DNA of 64,000 nucleotides, taken from assembly GCF_024746835.1 (NCBI RefSeq), contig NZ_CP080531.1:2294001-2358000 (forward strand). The letters run 5' to 3'. This stretch comes from Mesorhizobium sp. AR02. Its GTDB lineage: Bacteria; Pseudomonadota; Alphaproteobacteria; Rhizobiales; Rhizobiaceae. Shown piece after piece: positions 18,519 to 27,302 of the stretch. The notes beneath the pieces were generated by a model, which was not told where the DNA came from, did not search any database, and was given only the letters and a program-made list of their open reading frames with translations. The position numbers and the translations under genes were made by a program. The first letter of the stretch is position 1; each line of letters begins with the position of its first letter.

Positions 18519-19610
18519 TCATTCCGCCGCGGCGGCGACGGCGTCGTTGTGGAATTCCTCGCGGTATGGCCTGGCGGTCGGCGGCAGTTCGCGCTTGAGG
18601 AAGTAATCCTCGTTGCGCAGCTGGCGCAGGAAGACCGGGATCATCTCGCGGTAGCCGGCCAGGATCGATCGCGTCGGCGCCGGCAAATCGTGCTTGATCA
18701 GTTCGTGCAGCTTGGGCAGTGCATGGTAGGGCACCATCGGGAACATGTGATGCTCGACATGATAGTTCATGTTCCAGTAGATGAAGCGGCTGATCGGGTT
18801 CATGTAGACGGTGCGGCTGTTCAGCCGATGGTCGATGACATTGTCGGCCAGGCCGCCATGCTGCAGCAGGCCGACCATGACGTGATGCCAGGCGCCATAG
18901 AGCCGGGGCAGGCCGACCAGCATGAGCGGCAGGAACGAACCGGTGTAGAGCGCCAGAGCGATGGTTGTGGCGTAGATCGCGGTCCAGATGCGGGCAATGC
19001 GGATCGCTTTCTTCTGTTCCTGCTCGGGAATGAAGGTCTTTTCGGCCGCGCTGATGTTGCCGGCGGCGTTGCGCAGCATGTCCGACATCGCATGCCAGGC
19101 ATCGAGCACGCCGACAAAACCGAGGATGGCGCGCACCAGGTCCGGCGGCCGCATGACCGAAATTTCCGGGTCGCGGCCGACGATGATGGTGTCGGTGTGA
19201 TGGCGCGTGTGGCTCCAGCGCCAGGTCACCGGATTGCGCATGATCATGAAGCAGGCGATCTGATAGACCGCATCATTCATCCACTGCGTCCGGAACGCCG
19301 TGCCGTGGCCGCATTCGTGCCAGCGTGAATCGGTGGATGAGCCGTAGAGGACGCCATAGACGAAGAAGAACGGCGCGCACCACCAGCTGCCCCACAACAA
19401 GGCGCCGCCGGCGCCGCTGACGACCAGCGCAGCGAGCCAGATCGCGGTATCGCGGATCGCTGGCCCGTCGGAGCGCTGCATCAGCTCCTTCATCTGCTTG
19501 CGGGGAATGTCGGTGTGATACCACTCGGCCGCCGACAGGCCGTTCTCGACGGCGAGCTTGGCGTCGCGACCGATCAGACTGTAGTCACGCCGGGACGGCG
19601 CAGTGGTCAT
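18519..19610 (-). CDS. mocD: Membrane di-iron fatty-acid-desaturase-family oxygenase, MocD-like
   Basis: 363-residue integral-membrane non-heme di-iron enzyme. The three His boxes are HECGH, HTRHH and HVEHH, plus WHHVMVGLLQHGG, with hydrophobic segments before and between them. With the Rieske ferredoxin and reductase downstream it forms a complete three-component oxygenase. In Rhizobium leguminosarum and Sinorhizobium, mocDEF demethylate 3-O-methyl-scyllo-inosamine, which is the basis for the name. The nearby inositol genes support this, but related oxygenases act on other methyl or alkyl compounds. ATG 19610 follows GGGAGGCAACC. The promoter must lie in the 168-bp divergent space. Confidence 0.85.
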   Translation of the reverse strand: MTTAPSRRDYSLIGRDAKLAVENGLSAAEWYHTDIPRKQMKELMQRSDGPAIRDTAIWLAALVVSGAGGALLWGSWWCAPFFFVYGVLYGSSTDSRWHECGHGTAFRTQWMNDAVYQIACFMIMRNPVTWRWSHTRHHTDTIIVGRDPEISVMRPPDLVRAILGFVGVLDAWHAMSDMLRNAAGNISAAEKTFIPEQEQKKAIRIARIWTAIYATTIALALYTGSFLPLMLVGLPRLYGAWHHVMVGLLQHGGLADNVIDHRLNSRTVYMNPISRFIYWNMNYHVEHHMFPMVPYHALPKLHELIKHDLPAPTRSILAGYREMIPVFLRQLRNEDYFLKRELPPTARPYREEFHNDAVAAAAE

Positions 19611-19691
19611 GGTTGCCTCCCTCGGCAAGGGCATCAGCCAGAGCGAATGCCCGCTAGCCCTTCACCTTGAGGCTGAAAAATAGCGCGAGCG

Positions 19692-19740
19692 AATGATAGA
19701 CTCAACATCACAAAGATAGTTTCTATCATTTCCTATCAGA
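19692..19740. promoter_or_regulatory. Candidate operator array between mocD and the LacI gene
   Basis: The divergent spacer holds AATGATAG (19692-19699) and its inverted copy CTATCATT (19723-19730). A perfect GATAG-TTT-CTATC inverted repeat lies at 19715-19727, and a direct repeat TTTCTATCA / TTTCCTATCA follows. The A/T-rich cluster of related half-sites suggests binding of a dimeric repressor, plausibly the adjacent LacI protein. Confidence 0.5.
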
Positions 19741-19778
19741 ATGATGTAGGAAGGCTCGACCACTGCATTGAGGCGAGC

Positions 19779-20810
19779 ATGGCGAAACGGCCGACCATAT
19801 CAGATCTGGCGCGCATCTCCGGCGTCAGTGTTGCCACGGTGGACCGCGTTCTCAACAGCCGCCTGCCGGTCCGCGAGGACACGGCGCGCCGCGTCTACGA
19901 GGCAGCGACCGAGATCGGCTACCACGCAGCCGGCCTGATCAAGCAGCGGATGCGCCATGAATTGCCCGAGTACCGGCTCGGCTTCCTGCTGCTGAGGGGC
20001 AATTATGTCTTCTACAGCGAGTTCGCGCGCGAGCTTGAACTGGCCATGTCGCGATCGCCGCGTTTTCGCGGCGTCGCCATCATCGACTTTGCCGACTCGC
20101 TGGCGCCCGACGAGATCGTCGAGCGCGCGCGCAAACTGGCGACCAAGTGCCGGGCCGTGGCACTGGTCGGGCCGGATCACCCGACACTGACGGTCGCGGT
20201 CGAGGAGATGAAGGCAAAGGGATTGCCGGTGTTTTCCCTGCTGTCCGATTTCGCGGCCGGCATTCGCGAGGGCTATGTCGGCCTCGACAACCGCAAGGTC
20301 GGCCGCACCGCGGCCTGGATGATTTCGAAGGCAGCAAAGCGGCCGGGCAAGGTCGCGCTTTTTGTCGGCAGCCACCGCTTCCACGGGCATGAGCTGCGCG
20401 AGATCGGCTTCCGCTCCTTCTTCCGCGAACAGGCGCCGGACTTCACCTTGCTCGAAACGCTGGTCAATCTGGAAGCCAACCAGATCACGCAGGACACGCT
20501 GCTCGAGCTTCTCGGCCGCCACCCGGATCTGGTCGGCTGTTACGTCGCCGGCGGCGGCATGGAAGGCGCGGTCGCGGCACTGAGGCAAGCCAGGCCGGCC
20601 GAAATGCCGGCGGTCATCTGCAACGAGATCACGGCGGTCTCGCGTTCGGCGCTGGCGGACGGCATCCTGACGATGGTGATCTCCACGCCGCTGCCGGCAC
20701 TTTGCCGCGAGCTCATGGACCTGATGGCACATGCCATCGAGACGGGTGCCGCGAACGCGCCGGGACAGACCTTTCTGCCGTTCGAAATCTACCTGCCCGA
20801 GAATATCTAA
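19779..20810 (+). CDS. LacI-family transcriptional regulator
   Basis: 343 residues: a LacI helix-turn-helix at 6-28 (TISDLARISGVSVATVDRVLN), a hinge, and a periplasmic-binding-protein-like effector domain. It uses VATVDRVLN rather than the common VSTVSRVLN, as in regulators of the inositol/rhizopine group. It is divergent from mocD and upstream of the inositol-type importer, so its ligand is probably an inositol-like molecule. Whether it represses or activates is not visible. It ends in an ILPENI-like tail (EIYLPENI). Confidence 0.85.
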   Translation: MAKRPTISDLARISGVSVATVDRVLNSRLPVREDTARRVYEAATEIGYHAAGLIKQRMRHELPEYRLGFLLLRGNYVFYSEFARELELAMSRSPRFRGVAIIDFADSLAPDEIVERARKLATKCRAVALVGPDHPTLTVAVEEMKAKGLPVFSLLSDFAAGIREGYVGLDNRKVGRTAAWMISKAAKRPGKVALFVGSHRFHGHELREIGFRSFFREQAPDFTLLETLVNLEANQITQDTLLELLGRHPDLVGCYVAGGGMEGAVAALRQARPAEMPAVICNEITAVSRSALADGILTMVISTPLPALCRELMDLMAHAIETGAANAPGQTFLPFEIYLPENI

Positions 20811-20903
20811 CGCTGCTTTGCACCTTCAGGCGCATTGCGCCCGCAACCGAACCGCCACGCGCATCAAATTGACGCAGAATGTGGTGGTCCATATACATGC
20901 CTG

Positions 20904-21698
20904 ATGAGTGCGGACAGGTTTGGGTACATCGCGTTTGGCAAGGATGAGCTCTATGCGCGCGGGGCGCTGTTCAGCGCCCTTCGACTGTTGCACTACGCGC
21001 CCGGAGCCAGAATTTCGGTCCTGACCGACCGGCCAAACGTTTTCAACGGCTATCCAATCGAAGCGATCGAGCTTACCGCCAAAGAAATGACCGAGATGTC
21101 TTTTGGCGATCGGTACCTGTTCGGCATCAAGGCTGCCGGCATCATCGCGCTGCTGCGGGGTTGCGATCGCCTGTTTTTCATGGATACCGACATTTACCCT
21201 GTCGGCAACATATCGAGATGCTTCGGCAAAATCTCTCCCTCGCACTCGATCATGAGAAAATGCGAAGGGACACCAAAGGCAGCCGCCTATCGGGTAATCG
21301 CGGATAAAGGATTCTTGCTTGGGGATCAGCGGCTGTCCGGGCGCGAGCCGATGTGGAATAGCGGCGTCTTGGGCGTCCACAGTTCCAATCTTCCAGCGCT
21401 GACCGACGCTTACCAGGCCATCGAGCAAATGATTGGCGTCGTTAGAGCGCACACGGCCGAACAGTTCTGCATTGGCGTGGCGCTATCCCAACGCGGCCGC
21501 TCCATAAGCGGACATTGGCTACCCCTTCGAAACTACAACACCAGGGGTCGAAAGCTATTTGCCAGGCAGCGCATCGAAGCCTTTTTCGAGCGCGTCAGCC
21601 ATCTAGGCGCGGATGAGCAGATAGAGTTGGCGGCAAAGTACAGGGTTTGGCGGGCTCCGCTGGACCTGTTGATGCAGCGGGATATCTGGCATTTCTAG
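20904..21698 (+). CDS. Putative glycosyltransferase (GT-A fold), function unknown
   Basis: 264-residue soluble protein. LFFMDTDIYPV near residue 95 is a DXD metal/nucleotide-sugar motif, and the preceding KAAGIIALLRGCDR and following EPMWNSGVLGVHSS match GT-A enzymes such as GT8-like proteins. The start at 20904 (MSADRFGYIAFGK) gives a compact N-terminal beta strand; the frame stays open upstream from a TTG without conservation. Codon and base use are less GC-biased than the flanking regulator, so it may be a later insertion. It has no obvious partner and is neither part of the transporter operon nor shared in strand logic with mocDEF. Confidence 0.6.
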   Translation: MSADRFGYIAFGKDELYARGALFSALRLLHYAPGARISVLTDRPNVFNGYPIEAIELTAKEMTEMSFGDRYLFGIKAAGIIALLRGCDRLFFMDTDIYPVGNISRCFGKISPSHSIMRKCEGTPKAAAYRVIADKGFLLGDQRLSGREPMWNSGVLGVHSSNLPALTDAYQAIEQMIGVVRAHTAEQFCIGVALSQRGRSISGHWLPLRNYNTRGRKLFARQRIEAFFERVSHLGADEQIELAAKYRVWRAPLDLLMQRDIWHF

Positions 21699-22051
21699 GC
21701 CGGGCTCTCAGGCCCATCGCTGACATTCCCAGACTTGCCGCGGCTTGGGGTCAGCCCTCGCACAACGCACGTTCGCCCATCCGCTTCGACGCCACTTCCC
21801 CGCATCGGCCAAAATCGCGCATCCGGTTTTGGAATCGCCCTTGACGCCTCGTGGCGAAATGGAATAAATATTTCACTAGCTGTACATTTTGGTTCTTTCG
21901 TTCCGGAACGTCTGTTTCAAACAAAGGAGTTGGCGTTCCAGCCGAAGCAGGGAATGCGGAACGAAACGATATCAGGGAGAGATTCCCCGGGGAGATCGGG
22001 GATTCCGGATAGATCGGTGCAACCGGACACCAAAAGTGGAGGAGAGATACA
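21699..22051. promoter_or_regulatory. 353-bp control region before the inositol-type importer
   Basis: Two candidate sites stand out. GGAA-TAAATA-TTTC (21861-21874) differs by one base from the rhizobial IolR motif GGAA-N6-TTCC. CGTTCCGGAACG (21899-21910) is a perfect 12-bp palindrome with the central CG typical of LacI operators. A/T-rich DNA lies between them. GGAGGAGA lies 5-10 bases before the ATG of the binding protein. Confidence 0.5.
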
Positions 22052-22993
22052 ATGAAGAAACTGCTTTTGGGCGTCGCCTTCGCGGCGCTGATGAGTTCAT
22101 CGGCCATGGCCGCCAAGATCGGCGTATCGATGGCCAAGTTCGACGACAACTTCCTCACCGTGCTGCGCAACGGCATGATCGCGCAGGCCAAGGGCATGAG
22201 CGGCGTTGAGCTGCAGGTCGAGGACGCGCAGAACGACGTCGCCAAGCAACTGGACCAGATCAAGAACTTCGCCGCTTCGGGCGTCGACGCGATCATCGTC
22301 AACCCGGTCGACACCTCGGCCACGCAGGCCATGTCCGACGCTGCCGCCGCAGCGAAAATCCCGCTGGTCTATGTCAATCGCGAGCCGGTCAATGTCGACA
22401 CGCTACCGGCCAATCAAGCTTTCGTCGCCTCGAACGAGTCCGACTCCGGCACGCTCGAAACCAAGGAAGTCTGCCGCCTGTTCAAGGCAGCCGGCAAGAA
22501 GGAGGCCCATGTCTATGTGATCATGGGCGAGCTGTCGAACCAGGCCGCGGTGCAGCGCACCAAGGACATCGACAACGTGATCGCTACCCCGGATTGCAGC
22601 TTCATCAAGATCATCGACAAACAGACCTCGAACTGGGATCGCGACCAGGCGCAGAACCTGATGACCAATTGGCTGTCGACCGGCAAGAAGTTTGACGGCG
22701 TGATCGCCAACAATGACGAAAGCGCCATCGGCGCCATCCAGGCGATGAAGGCTGCCAATATCGACATGAAAACTGTTATCGTTGGTGGCGTCGACGCCAC
22801 CCAGGACGCGCTTGTGGCGATGAAGGCGGGTGACCTTGCCGCGACCGTGTTCCAGGATGCGGCAGGCCAGGGCGCAGGCGCCTTGGACGCGGCTTTGAAG
22901 CTGGCCAAGGGCGAGAAGGTCGAACGGAAGGTCTACATCCCCTTCCAGCTGGTCACGCCGGCCAACATCGACAAGTTCATGAAGAAGAACTGA
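22052..22993 (+). CDS. Sugar ABC transporter substrate-binding protein (inositol/rhizopine type)
   Basis: 313-residue periplasmic protein: signal peptide KKLLLGVAFAALMSSSAMA, then a two-lobe type 1 binding fold of the ribose/LacI class (IGVSMAKFDDNFLTVLRNG; SGVDAIIVNPVDTSA; VIANNDESAIGAIQAM). This resembles inositol-binding IbpA/MocB-type proteins, which often have Cys pairs; here Cys residues occur in KEVCRLF and TPDCSF. It heads an operon with permease, ATPase, inositol dehydrogenase and SDR, which supports an inositol or rhizopine ligand. The exact sugar is inferred from context. Confidence 0.88.
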   Translation: MKKLLLGVAFAALMSSSAMAAKIGVSMAKFDDNFLTVLRNGMIAQAKGMSGVELQVEDAQNDVAKQLDQIKNFAASGVDAIIVNPVDTSATQAMSDAAAAAKIPLVYVNREPVNVDTLPANQAFVASNESDSGTLETKEVCRLFKAAGKKEAHVYVIMGELSNQAAVQRTKDIDNVIATPDCSFIKIIDKQTSNWDRDQAQNLMTNWLSTGKKFDGVIANNDESAIGAIQAMKAANIDMKTVIVGGVDATQDALVAMKAGDLAATVFQDAAGQGAGALDAALKLAKGEKVERKVYIPFQLVTPANIDKFMKKN

Positions 22994-23060
22994 GGCAGGC
23001 GCTTCGCTAGACGGAGCGGCGCATCCAGCCAGAACAACAGCGCCGCTCCCATTTTCCTCA

Positions 23061-23076
23061 CCGCCCGAACGGGCGG
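23061..23076 (+). terminator. Intercistronic hairpin after the binding-protein gene
   Basis: CCGCCC-GAAC-GGGCGG (23061-23076), a six-bp stem with tetraloop, in the 115-bp gap before the permease. Hairpins here usually trim expression so that the binding protein is made in excess; it is not a full terminator. Confidence 0.5.
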
Positions 23077-23108
23077 AGGGGGAGGTGTGGCTCGACGGAG
23101 GACAAGAT

Positions 23109-24185
23109 ATGGCACAGACATCTCACGGCGTCGGCGGGCTCACCTATGATGCGAAGAAACGGGCTTGGCCGGCCGAATTCAATGTTTTCCTGGCGCTCGT
23201 CATCCTCGTTGTCATCTTCGAAGCGATCGGCCGCATCTTTCTCGGCGACAGCTTCCTGTTCAACACCCGCAGCGACGTCTCAGGCATCTTCAACGAGGCG
23301 CGCCTGCAGATCATCATCCTGCAGGTGTCGATCGTCGGCATCATCGCCATTGGCGTCACGCAAGTCATCATTTGCGGCGGCATCGACCTGTCCTCGGGTT
23401 CGATCGTTGGCGCGACCGCGATGATCGCCATGAGTTTCGCCCAGGTGGCGACGGTCAACGGCAATCCCAATCCCAAGGCGATGTTCCTGGCGCAAGGGTG
23501 GACCGACCTGCCCGTTCTCGTACCGGTGCTAGTGGCGATCGGCTGCGGGCTGCTCGCCGGCCTGGTCAATGGCTCGTTGATCGCCTACACGCGCATTCCG
23601 CCGTTCATCGCCACGCTTGGCATGATGGTGACTGCGCGCGGCATCGCCAAATGGTGGTCCAAGGGCCAGCCGATCTCGTTTCCCACCGATAGCTTCGCAG
23701 CGATCGGCAAGGGGTTGATGCCGGTCATCATCTTCCTGTCGCTGGCGATCCTGTTCCAGCTGATCATGACCTACACCAGGTACGGCAAGCATTGTTATGC
23801 GATTGGCTCCAACGAGGACGCCGCCCGCATGTCCGGCATCAAGATCGCCAACCACAAGATCCTCGTCTACGTCATCGCTGGCGTGCTTGCCGCGCTCGCC
23901 GCCGTGGTGCTCTCCTCCAAGAACCTCACCGCCCAGGCCGGCATGGGCGTGATGTACGAACTCGACGCCATCGCCATGGCGGTCATCGGCGGCGTCTCGC
24001 TGTCGGGCGGCCGCGGCTCGATCATCGGCACGGTGATCGGTTCGCTGATCTTCGGCGTCATCATCTCCGGCTTCACCTTCCTGCGCCTCGACGCCTACTA
24101 CCAGGAGATGGTCAAGGGCGTGATCATCGTCGGCGCCGTCGTTCTCGACCAGTGGCGCCAACGCCTGCGGGCATTGAGGGCTTGA
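23109..24185 (+). CDS. Sugar ABC transporter permease (inositol/ribose type)
   Basis: 358-residue RbsC-family permease with about 9-10 hydrophobic segments. Conserved are ICGGIDLSSGSIVG, PPFIATLGMMVTARG, YAIGSNEDAARMSGI (the ATPase-coupling loop) and AVIGGVSLSGGRGS. The start at 23109 has GGAGGACAAGAT upstream; earlier in-frame codons lie in the spacer. Operon partner of the binding protein and of the single-domain ATPase, which starts 2 bp after this stop. Confidence 0.9.
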   Translation: MAQTSHGVGGLTYDAKKRAWPAEFNVFLALVILVVIFEAIGRIFLGDSFLFNTRSDVSGIFNEARLQIIILQVSIVGIIAIGVTQVIICGGIDLSSGSIVGATAMIAMSFAQVATVNGNPNPKAMFLAQGWTDLPVLVPVLVAIGCGLLAGLVNGSLIAYTRIPPFIATLGMMVTARGIAKWWSKGQPISFPTDSFAAIGKGLMPVIIFLSLAILFQLIMTYTRYGKHCYAIGSNEDAARMSGIKIANHKILVYVIAGVLAALAAVVLSSKNLTAQAGMGVMYELDAIAMAVIGGVSLSGGRGSIIGTVIGSLIFGVIISGFTFLRLDAYYQEMVKGVIIVGAVVLDQWRQRLRALRA

Positions 24186-24187
24186 CC

Positions 24188-24955
24188 ATGTCAGACATCG
24201 TCCTGAAGACCGAAAACCTGACCAAGCGCTATGGCGGCGTGCATGCGCTGGAAGGCGCCAACTTCGAGCTGCGCAAGGGCGAACATGTCGCCATCATGGG
24301 CGACAATGGCGCCGGCAAGTCGACCTTCGTGCGCCAGATCACGGCTGTCGAGCAACGCACCAGCGGCAAGGTCTGGTTCGACGGCAAGGAAGTGAATTTC
24401 ACAGGCCCGATCGAAGCCCGCACCGCGGGCATCGAGACCGTGTTCCAGAACCTGGCGCTGGCCGACGACCTCGACGTGCCGTCGAACCTGTTCCTCGGCC
24501 GCGAAAAGGTGCTGTTCAATCTCGGGCCGTTCTCGATCCTCGACCGCAAATACATGCGCAAGGCGACCGAAGCGGCGCTGATCCGCACGGCGGTGAAGAT
24601 CCCCAATCTGTCCAACACCATCCGCCACATGTCGGGCGGCCAGCGGCAGTGCGTGGCGATCGCCAGGACGGCAACCTTCGCCTCCAAGCTGATCATCATG
24701 GACGAGCCGACGGCGGCACTCGGCGTGCAGGAAACGGCGCAGGTCGAAAACATCATCCGCACGCTGAAGGACAATGGCGAGCCGCTGATCCTGATCAGCC
24801 ACAATATGCGCCAGGTGTTCGACCTTTGCGACCGCATCGTCGTGTTCCGGCGCGGCCGCATCGTCGCAAATCTGCGCAAGGAGAACACCGACGGCCAGGA
24901 CATCGTCTCCTACATCACCGGCGCCAAGACCGGAGAGGCGGAACTCGCGGCCTAA
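24188..24955 (+). CDS. Sugar ABC transporter ATP-binding protein, single domain
   Basis: 255 residues, one nucleotide-binding domain: Walker A GDNGAGKST (about 37-45), signature MSGGQRQC, Walker B LIIMDEPTAALG and the switch His in LISHNM. Most ribose/inositol ATPases have two fused domains of about 500 residues; this short form resembles FrcA of the rhizobial fructose importer. Two copies presumably assemble per transporter. A hairpin (24966-24987, GGAGGCG / CGCCTCC) follows before the dehydrogenase gene. Confidence 0.9.
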   Translation: MSDIVLKTENLTKRYGGVHALEGANFELRKGEHVAIMGDNGAGKSTFVRQITAVEQRTSGKVWFDGKEVNFTGPIEARTAGIETVFQNLALADDLDVPSNLFLGREKVLFNLGPFSILDRKYMRKATEAALIRTAVKIPNLSNTIRHMSGGQRQCVAIARTATFASKLIIMDEPTAALGVQETAQVENIIRTLKDNGEPLILISHNMRQVFDLCDRIVVFRRGRIVANLRKENTDGQDIVSYITGAKTGEAELAA

Positions 24956-25068
24956 GGCCGGGCGTGGAGGCGGCGGTCATCGCCTCCCTGTCGATGTCAT
25001 CTTGACCGGAAAATCACCGCGCCCATGACCGGCGCCGACAGTTTCGAACCACCTTCAAAGGACATTCC

Positions 25069-26064
25069 ATGACTCTCCGCTTCGCCCTCCTCGGTGCCGG
25101 CCGCATCGGCAAGGTCCATGCCCGCGCCGTCGGTTCCAATCCGCAGGCCAAACTGGTTGCCGTTGCCGACGCCTTCGAGAAGGCGGCAAAGGAACTGGCA
25201 TCGGCCTATGGCGCCGAGGTGCGTACGATCGACGCCATCGAGAAATCCGCCGATATCGACGCCGTCGTCATCTGCACGCCGACCGACACCCATGCCGATT
25301 TGATCGAACGCTTCGCCAAGGCCGGCAAGGCGATCTTCTGCGAGAAGCCGATCGACCTGAGCGTGAAGCGCGTGGAAAAATGCCTGGCCGTGGTCGAAAA
25401 GGCCAAAGCGACGCTGATGGTCGGTTTCAACAGGCGTTTCGATCCGCACTTTGCCGCCGTGCGCAAGGCGATCGACGACGGGGCCATCGGCACAGTTGAA
25501 ATGGTGACCATCACGTCGCGCGATCCCGGTCCGCCGCCGCTGGACTATATCGCCCGCTCGGGCGGCATTTTTCGCGATATGACCATCCATGATTTCGACA
25601 TGGCGCGCTTCCTGCTCGGAGAGGAGCCGGTGGCAGTCAGCGCGCACGCCTCGGTGCTGGTCGACAAGAAGATTGGTGCCGCGGGCGATTTCGACTCGGT
25701 CAGCGTCATCCTCGAAACCGCCTCCGGCAAGCAGGCCGTCATCTCCAACTCGCGCCGCGCCACCTATGGTTATGACCAGCGCATCGAGGTGCATGGCTCG
25801 AAGGGCATGGTCGCGGCCGAGAACCAGCGGCCGGTGTCGATCGAACTGGCCAATGAGAAGGGCTATACGCGCCCGCCGCTGCACGACTTCTTCATGACCC
25901 GCTACCTCGACGCCTATGCCAATGAGATCGCTGCCTTCATCGCTGCGGCGACCTCGGGCAAGAAGGCGGCGCCGAGCGGCGCCGACGGCCTCGTGGCGCT
26001 GAAGCTGGCCGATGCGGCGCTGAAGTCGGCGACCACGGGCAAGACTGTCCGTCTCGACAAGTAA
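25069..26064 (+). CDS. iolG: Inositol 2-dehydrogenase, Gfo/Idh/MocA family
   Basis: 331-residue NAD-dependent enzyme oxidising myo-inositol to scyllo-inosose, the entry to the iol pathway (idhA in rhizobia). An N-terminal Rossmann fold (ALLGAGRIGKVHARA) precedes the family signature FCEKPIDLS with the catalytic Lys. DMTIHDFDMARFLLG holds the Asp and His that position the substrate. The position behind an inositol-type importer supports the call over the related rhizopine dehydrogenase MocA, but MocA cannot be excluded. GGACATTCC precedes the ATG. Confidence 0.87.
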   Translation: MTLRFALLGAGRIGKVHARAVGSNPQAKLVAVADAFEKAAKELASAYGAEVRTIDAIEKSADIDAVVICTPTDTHADLIERFAKAGKAIFCEKPIDLSVKRVEKCLAVVEKAKATLMVGFNRRFDPHFAAVRKAIDDGAIGTVEMVTITSRDPGPPPLDYIARSGGIFRDMTIHDFDMARFLLGEEPVAVSAHASVLVDKKIGAAGDFDSVSVILETASGKQAVISNSRRATYGYDQRIEVHGSKGMVAAENQRPVSIELANEKGYTRPPLHDFFMTRYLDAYANEIAAFIAAATSGKKAAPSGADGLVALKLADAALKSATTGKTVRLDK

Positions 26065-26093
26065 GAGCACTTAGAAACCGCAGGAGCAAAGCG

Positions 26094-26888
26094 ATGAGCG
26101 CATCAGCCGATCGCAATTCGAAAACACGCGCCATCGTCACCGGCGGCGCGCAAGGTATCGGCTTTGCCGTCGCCGAGGCGCTGGCCGACGAGGGCTGCCG
26201 GGCGCTGGCGCTCATCGGCCGCTCGCAGGAGAAGGGCGACAAGGCTGTCGCCACCCTCAAGAAGTCAGGCGTTGACGCCATCTTCATCAGCGCCGACGTT
26301 TCAAAGGTGGCCGACTGCAAGCGCGCGGTGGCGACCGCGCTCTCGCATTTCGGCACGCTGAACGCGCTGGTCAACGCCGCCGCCACGTCGGCGCGCGGCT
26401 CGCTGGTCGAAACCTCGGAAGAACTTTTCGACCAGATCTTCGACACCAATGTGCGTGGACCCTTCTTCCTGATGCAAGGGCTGGTGGCCCATCTCCTGGA
26501 GCGCAAGGCACCGGGCTCGATCGTCAACGTGCTGTCGATGTCGGCGCATGCCGGCCAGTCCTTCCTGACGCCCTATTCGACCAGCAAGGGCGCGCTGATG
26601 ACGCTGACCAAGAATGTCGCGAGCTCCTATCGAAAGAACCGAATCCGCTGCAACGCCGTGCTGCCCGGCTGGATGGACACAGAGGGCGAGGCGATCGTGC
26701 AGAAGAAGTGGCATGACGCGCCGGATGACTGGCTGGAAAAGGCCGAGGCTGCGCAACCGATGGGCCAGTTGGTGAAACCGGCACAGCTCGCCCGGCTGAT
26801 CACCTACATGATCAGCCCGCAGGCCGGCGTCATGACCGGGTCGCTGGTCGACTACGACCAGAACATCGCCGGGGTAATCGGCGAGTAG
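26094..26888 (+). CDS. Short-chain dehydrogenase/reductase
   Basis: 264-residue classical SDR: TGGAQGIG cofactor loop (about 16-23), NAAATSARG in place of NNAG, the catalytic Ser in VLSMSA and the Tyr-x-x-x-Lys in YSTSKGA. It follows iolG by 29 bp and likely acts on an inositol-derived ketone or sugar. Such SDRs accompany idhA in several rhizobial inositol clusters, but the reaction is not established. Confidence 0.85.
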   Translation: MSASADRNSKTRAIVTGGAQGIGFAVAEALADEGCRALALIGRSQEKGDKAVATLKKSGVDAIFISADVSKVADCKRAVATALSHFGTLNALVNAAATSARGSLVETSEELFDQIFDTNVRGPFFLMQGLVAHLLERKAPGSIVNVLSMSAHAGQSFLTPYSTSKGALMTLTKNVASSYRKNRIRCNAVLPGWMDTEGEAIVQKKWHDAPDDWLEKAEAAQPMGQLVKPAQLARLITYMISPQAGVMTGSLVDYDQNIAGVIGE

Positions 26889-27043
26889 CAGTTCTGCCAT
26901 TCGTCGGCCGAGGCGACCTGAAAATACTAGTGCAGACGTGACCCGTCCGCACCAAGCAACGCATGCGGGTTTCAAAAAGCCCCTGTTGCCGCAGTATCGC
27001 CATTCCCGCATATTCACGTAGTCAGAACACTTATGAGGGTGGA

Positions 27044-27280
27044 ATGCTGTCTGGGGCCAAAGATACCAATTGGACTGTCACGGGGGCAAAAGCCCGGTTC
27101 TCAGAGGTTATTAAGCGGGCGCAGTCCTTGCCGCAGACGATAACCAGAAACGGCAAACCAATCGTGGTTGTCGTCGCGGCCGAAGAATGGCACCGGAAAA
27201 CGGCGCGAAAGGGTACCCTTGCGGAGTTCCTTCTGGACTCCCCGCTGCGCGGCGCCGATCTCCTATCATCAGACAGGTGA
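27044..27280 (+). CDS. Phd/YefM-type antitoxin without a toxin partner
   Basis: 78 residues with the Phd/YefM N-terminal fold: WTVTGAKARFSEVIKRAQS, then QTITRNGKPIVVVVAAEEW, which dimerises and binds DNA. The C-terminal part AEFLLDSPLRG is also typical but stops early at LLSSDR, where VapC- or Doc-linked antitoxins continue into a toxin-binding tail. No PIN, Doc or RelE frame follows; the next sequence is the aroG leader. ATG 27044 has GAGGGTGG upstream. It looks like a solitary or decaying module. Confidence 0.7.
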   Translation: MLSGAKDTNWTVTGAKARFSEVIKRAQSLPQTITRNGKPIVVVVAAEEWHRKTARKGTLAEFLLDSPLRGADLLSSDR

Positions 27281-27302
27281 CAAACGCCTCGGCATCGACT
27301 AT

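Noticed and set aside
21751..22332. Minus-strand frame across the importer promoter region
   Set aside because: Overlaps the binding-protein gene and its control region, with no start signal or domain.
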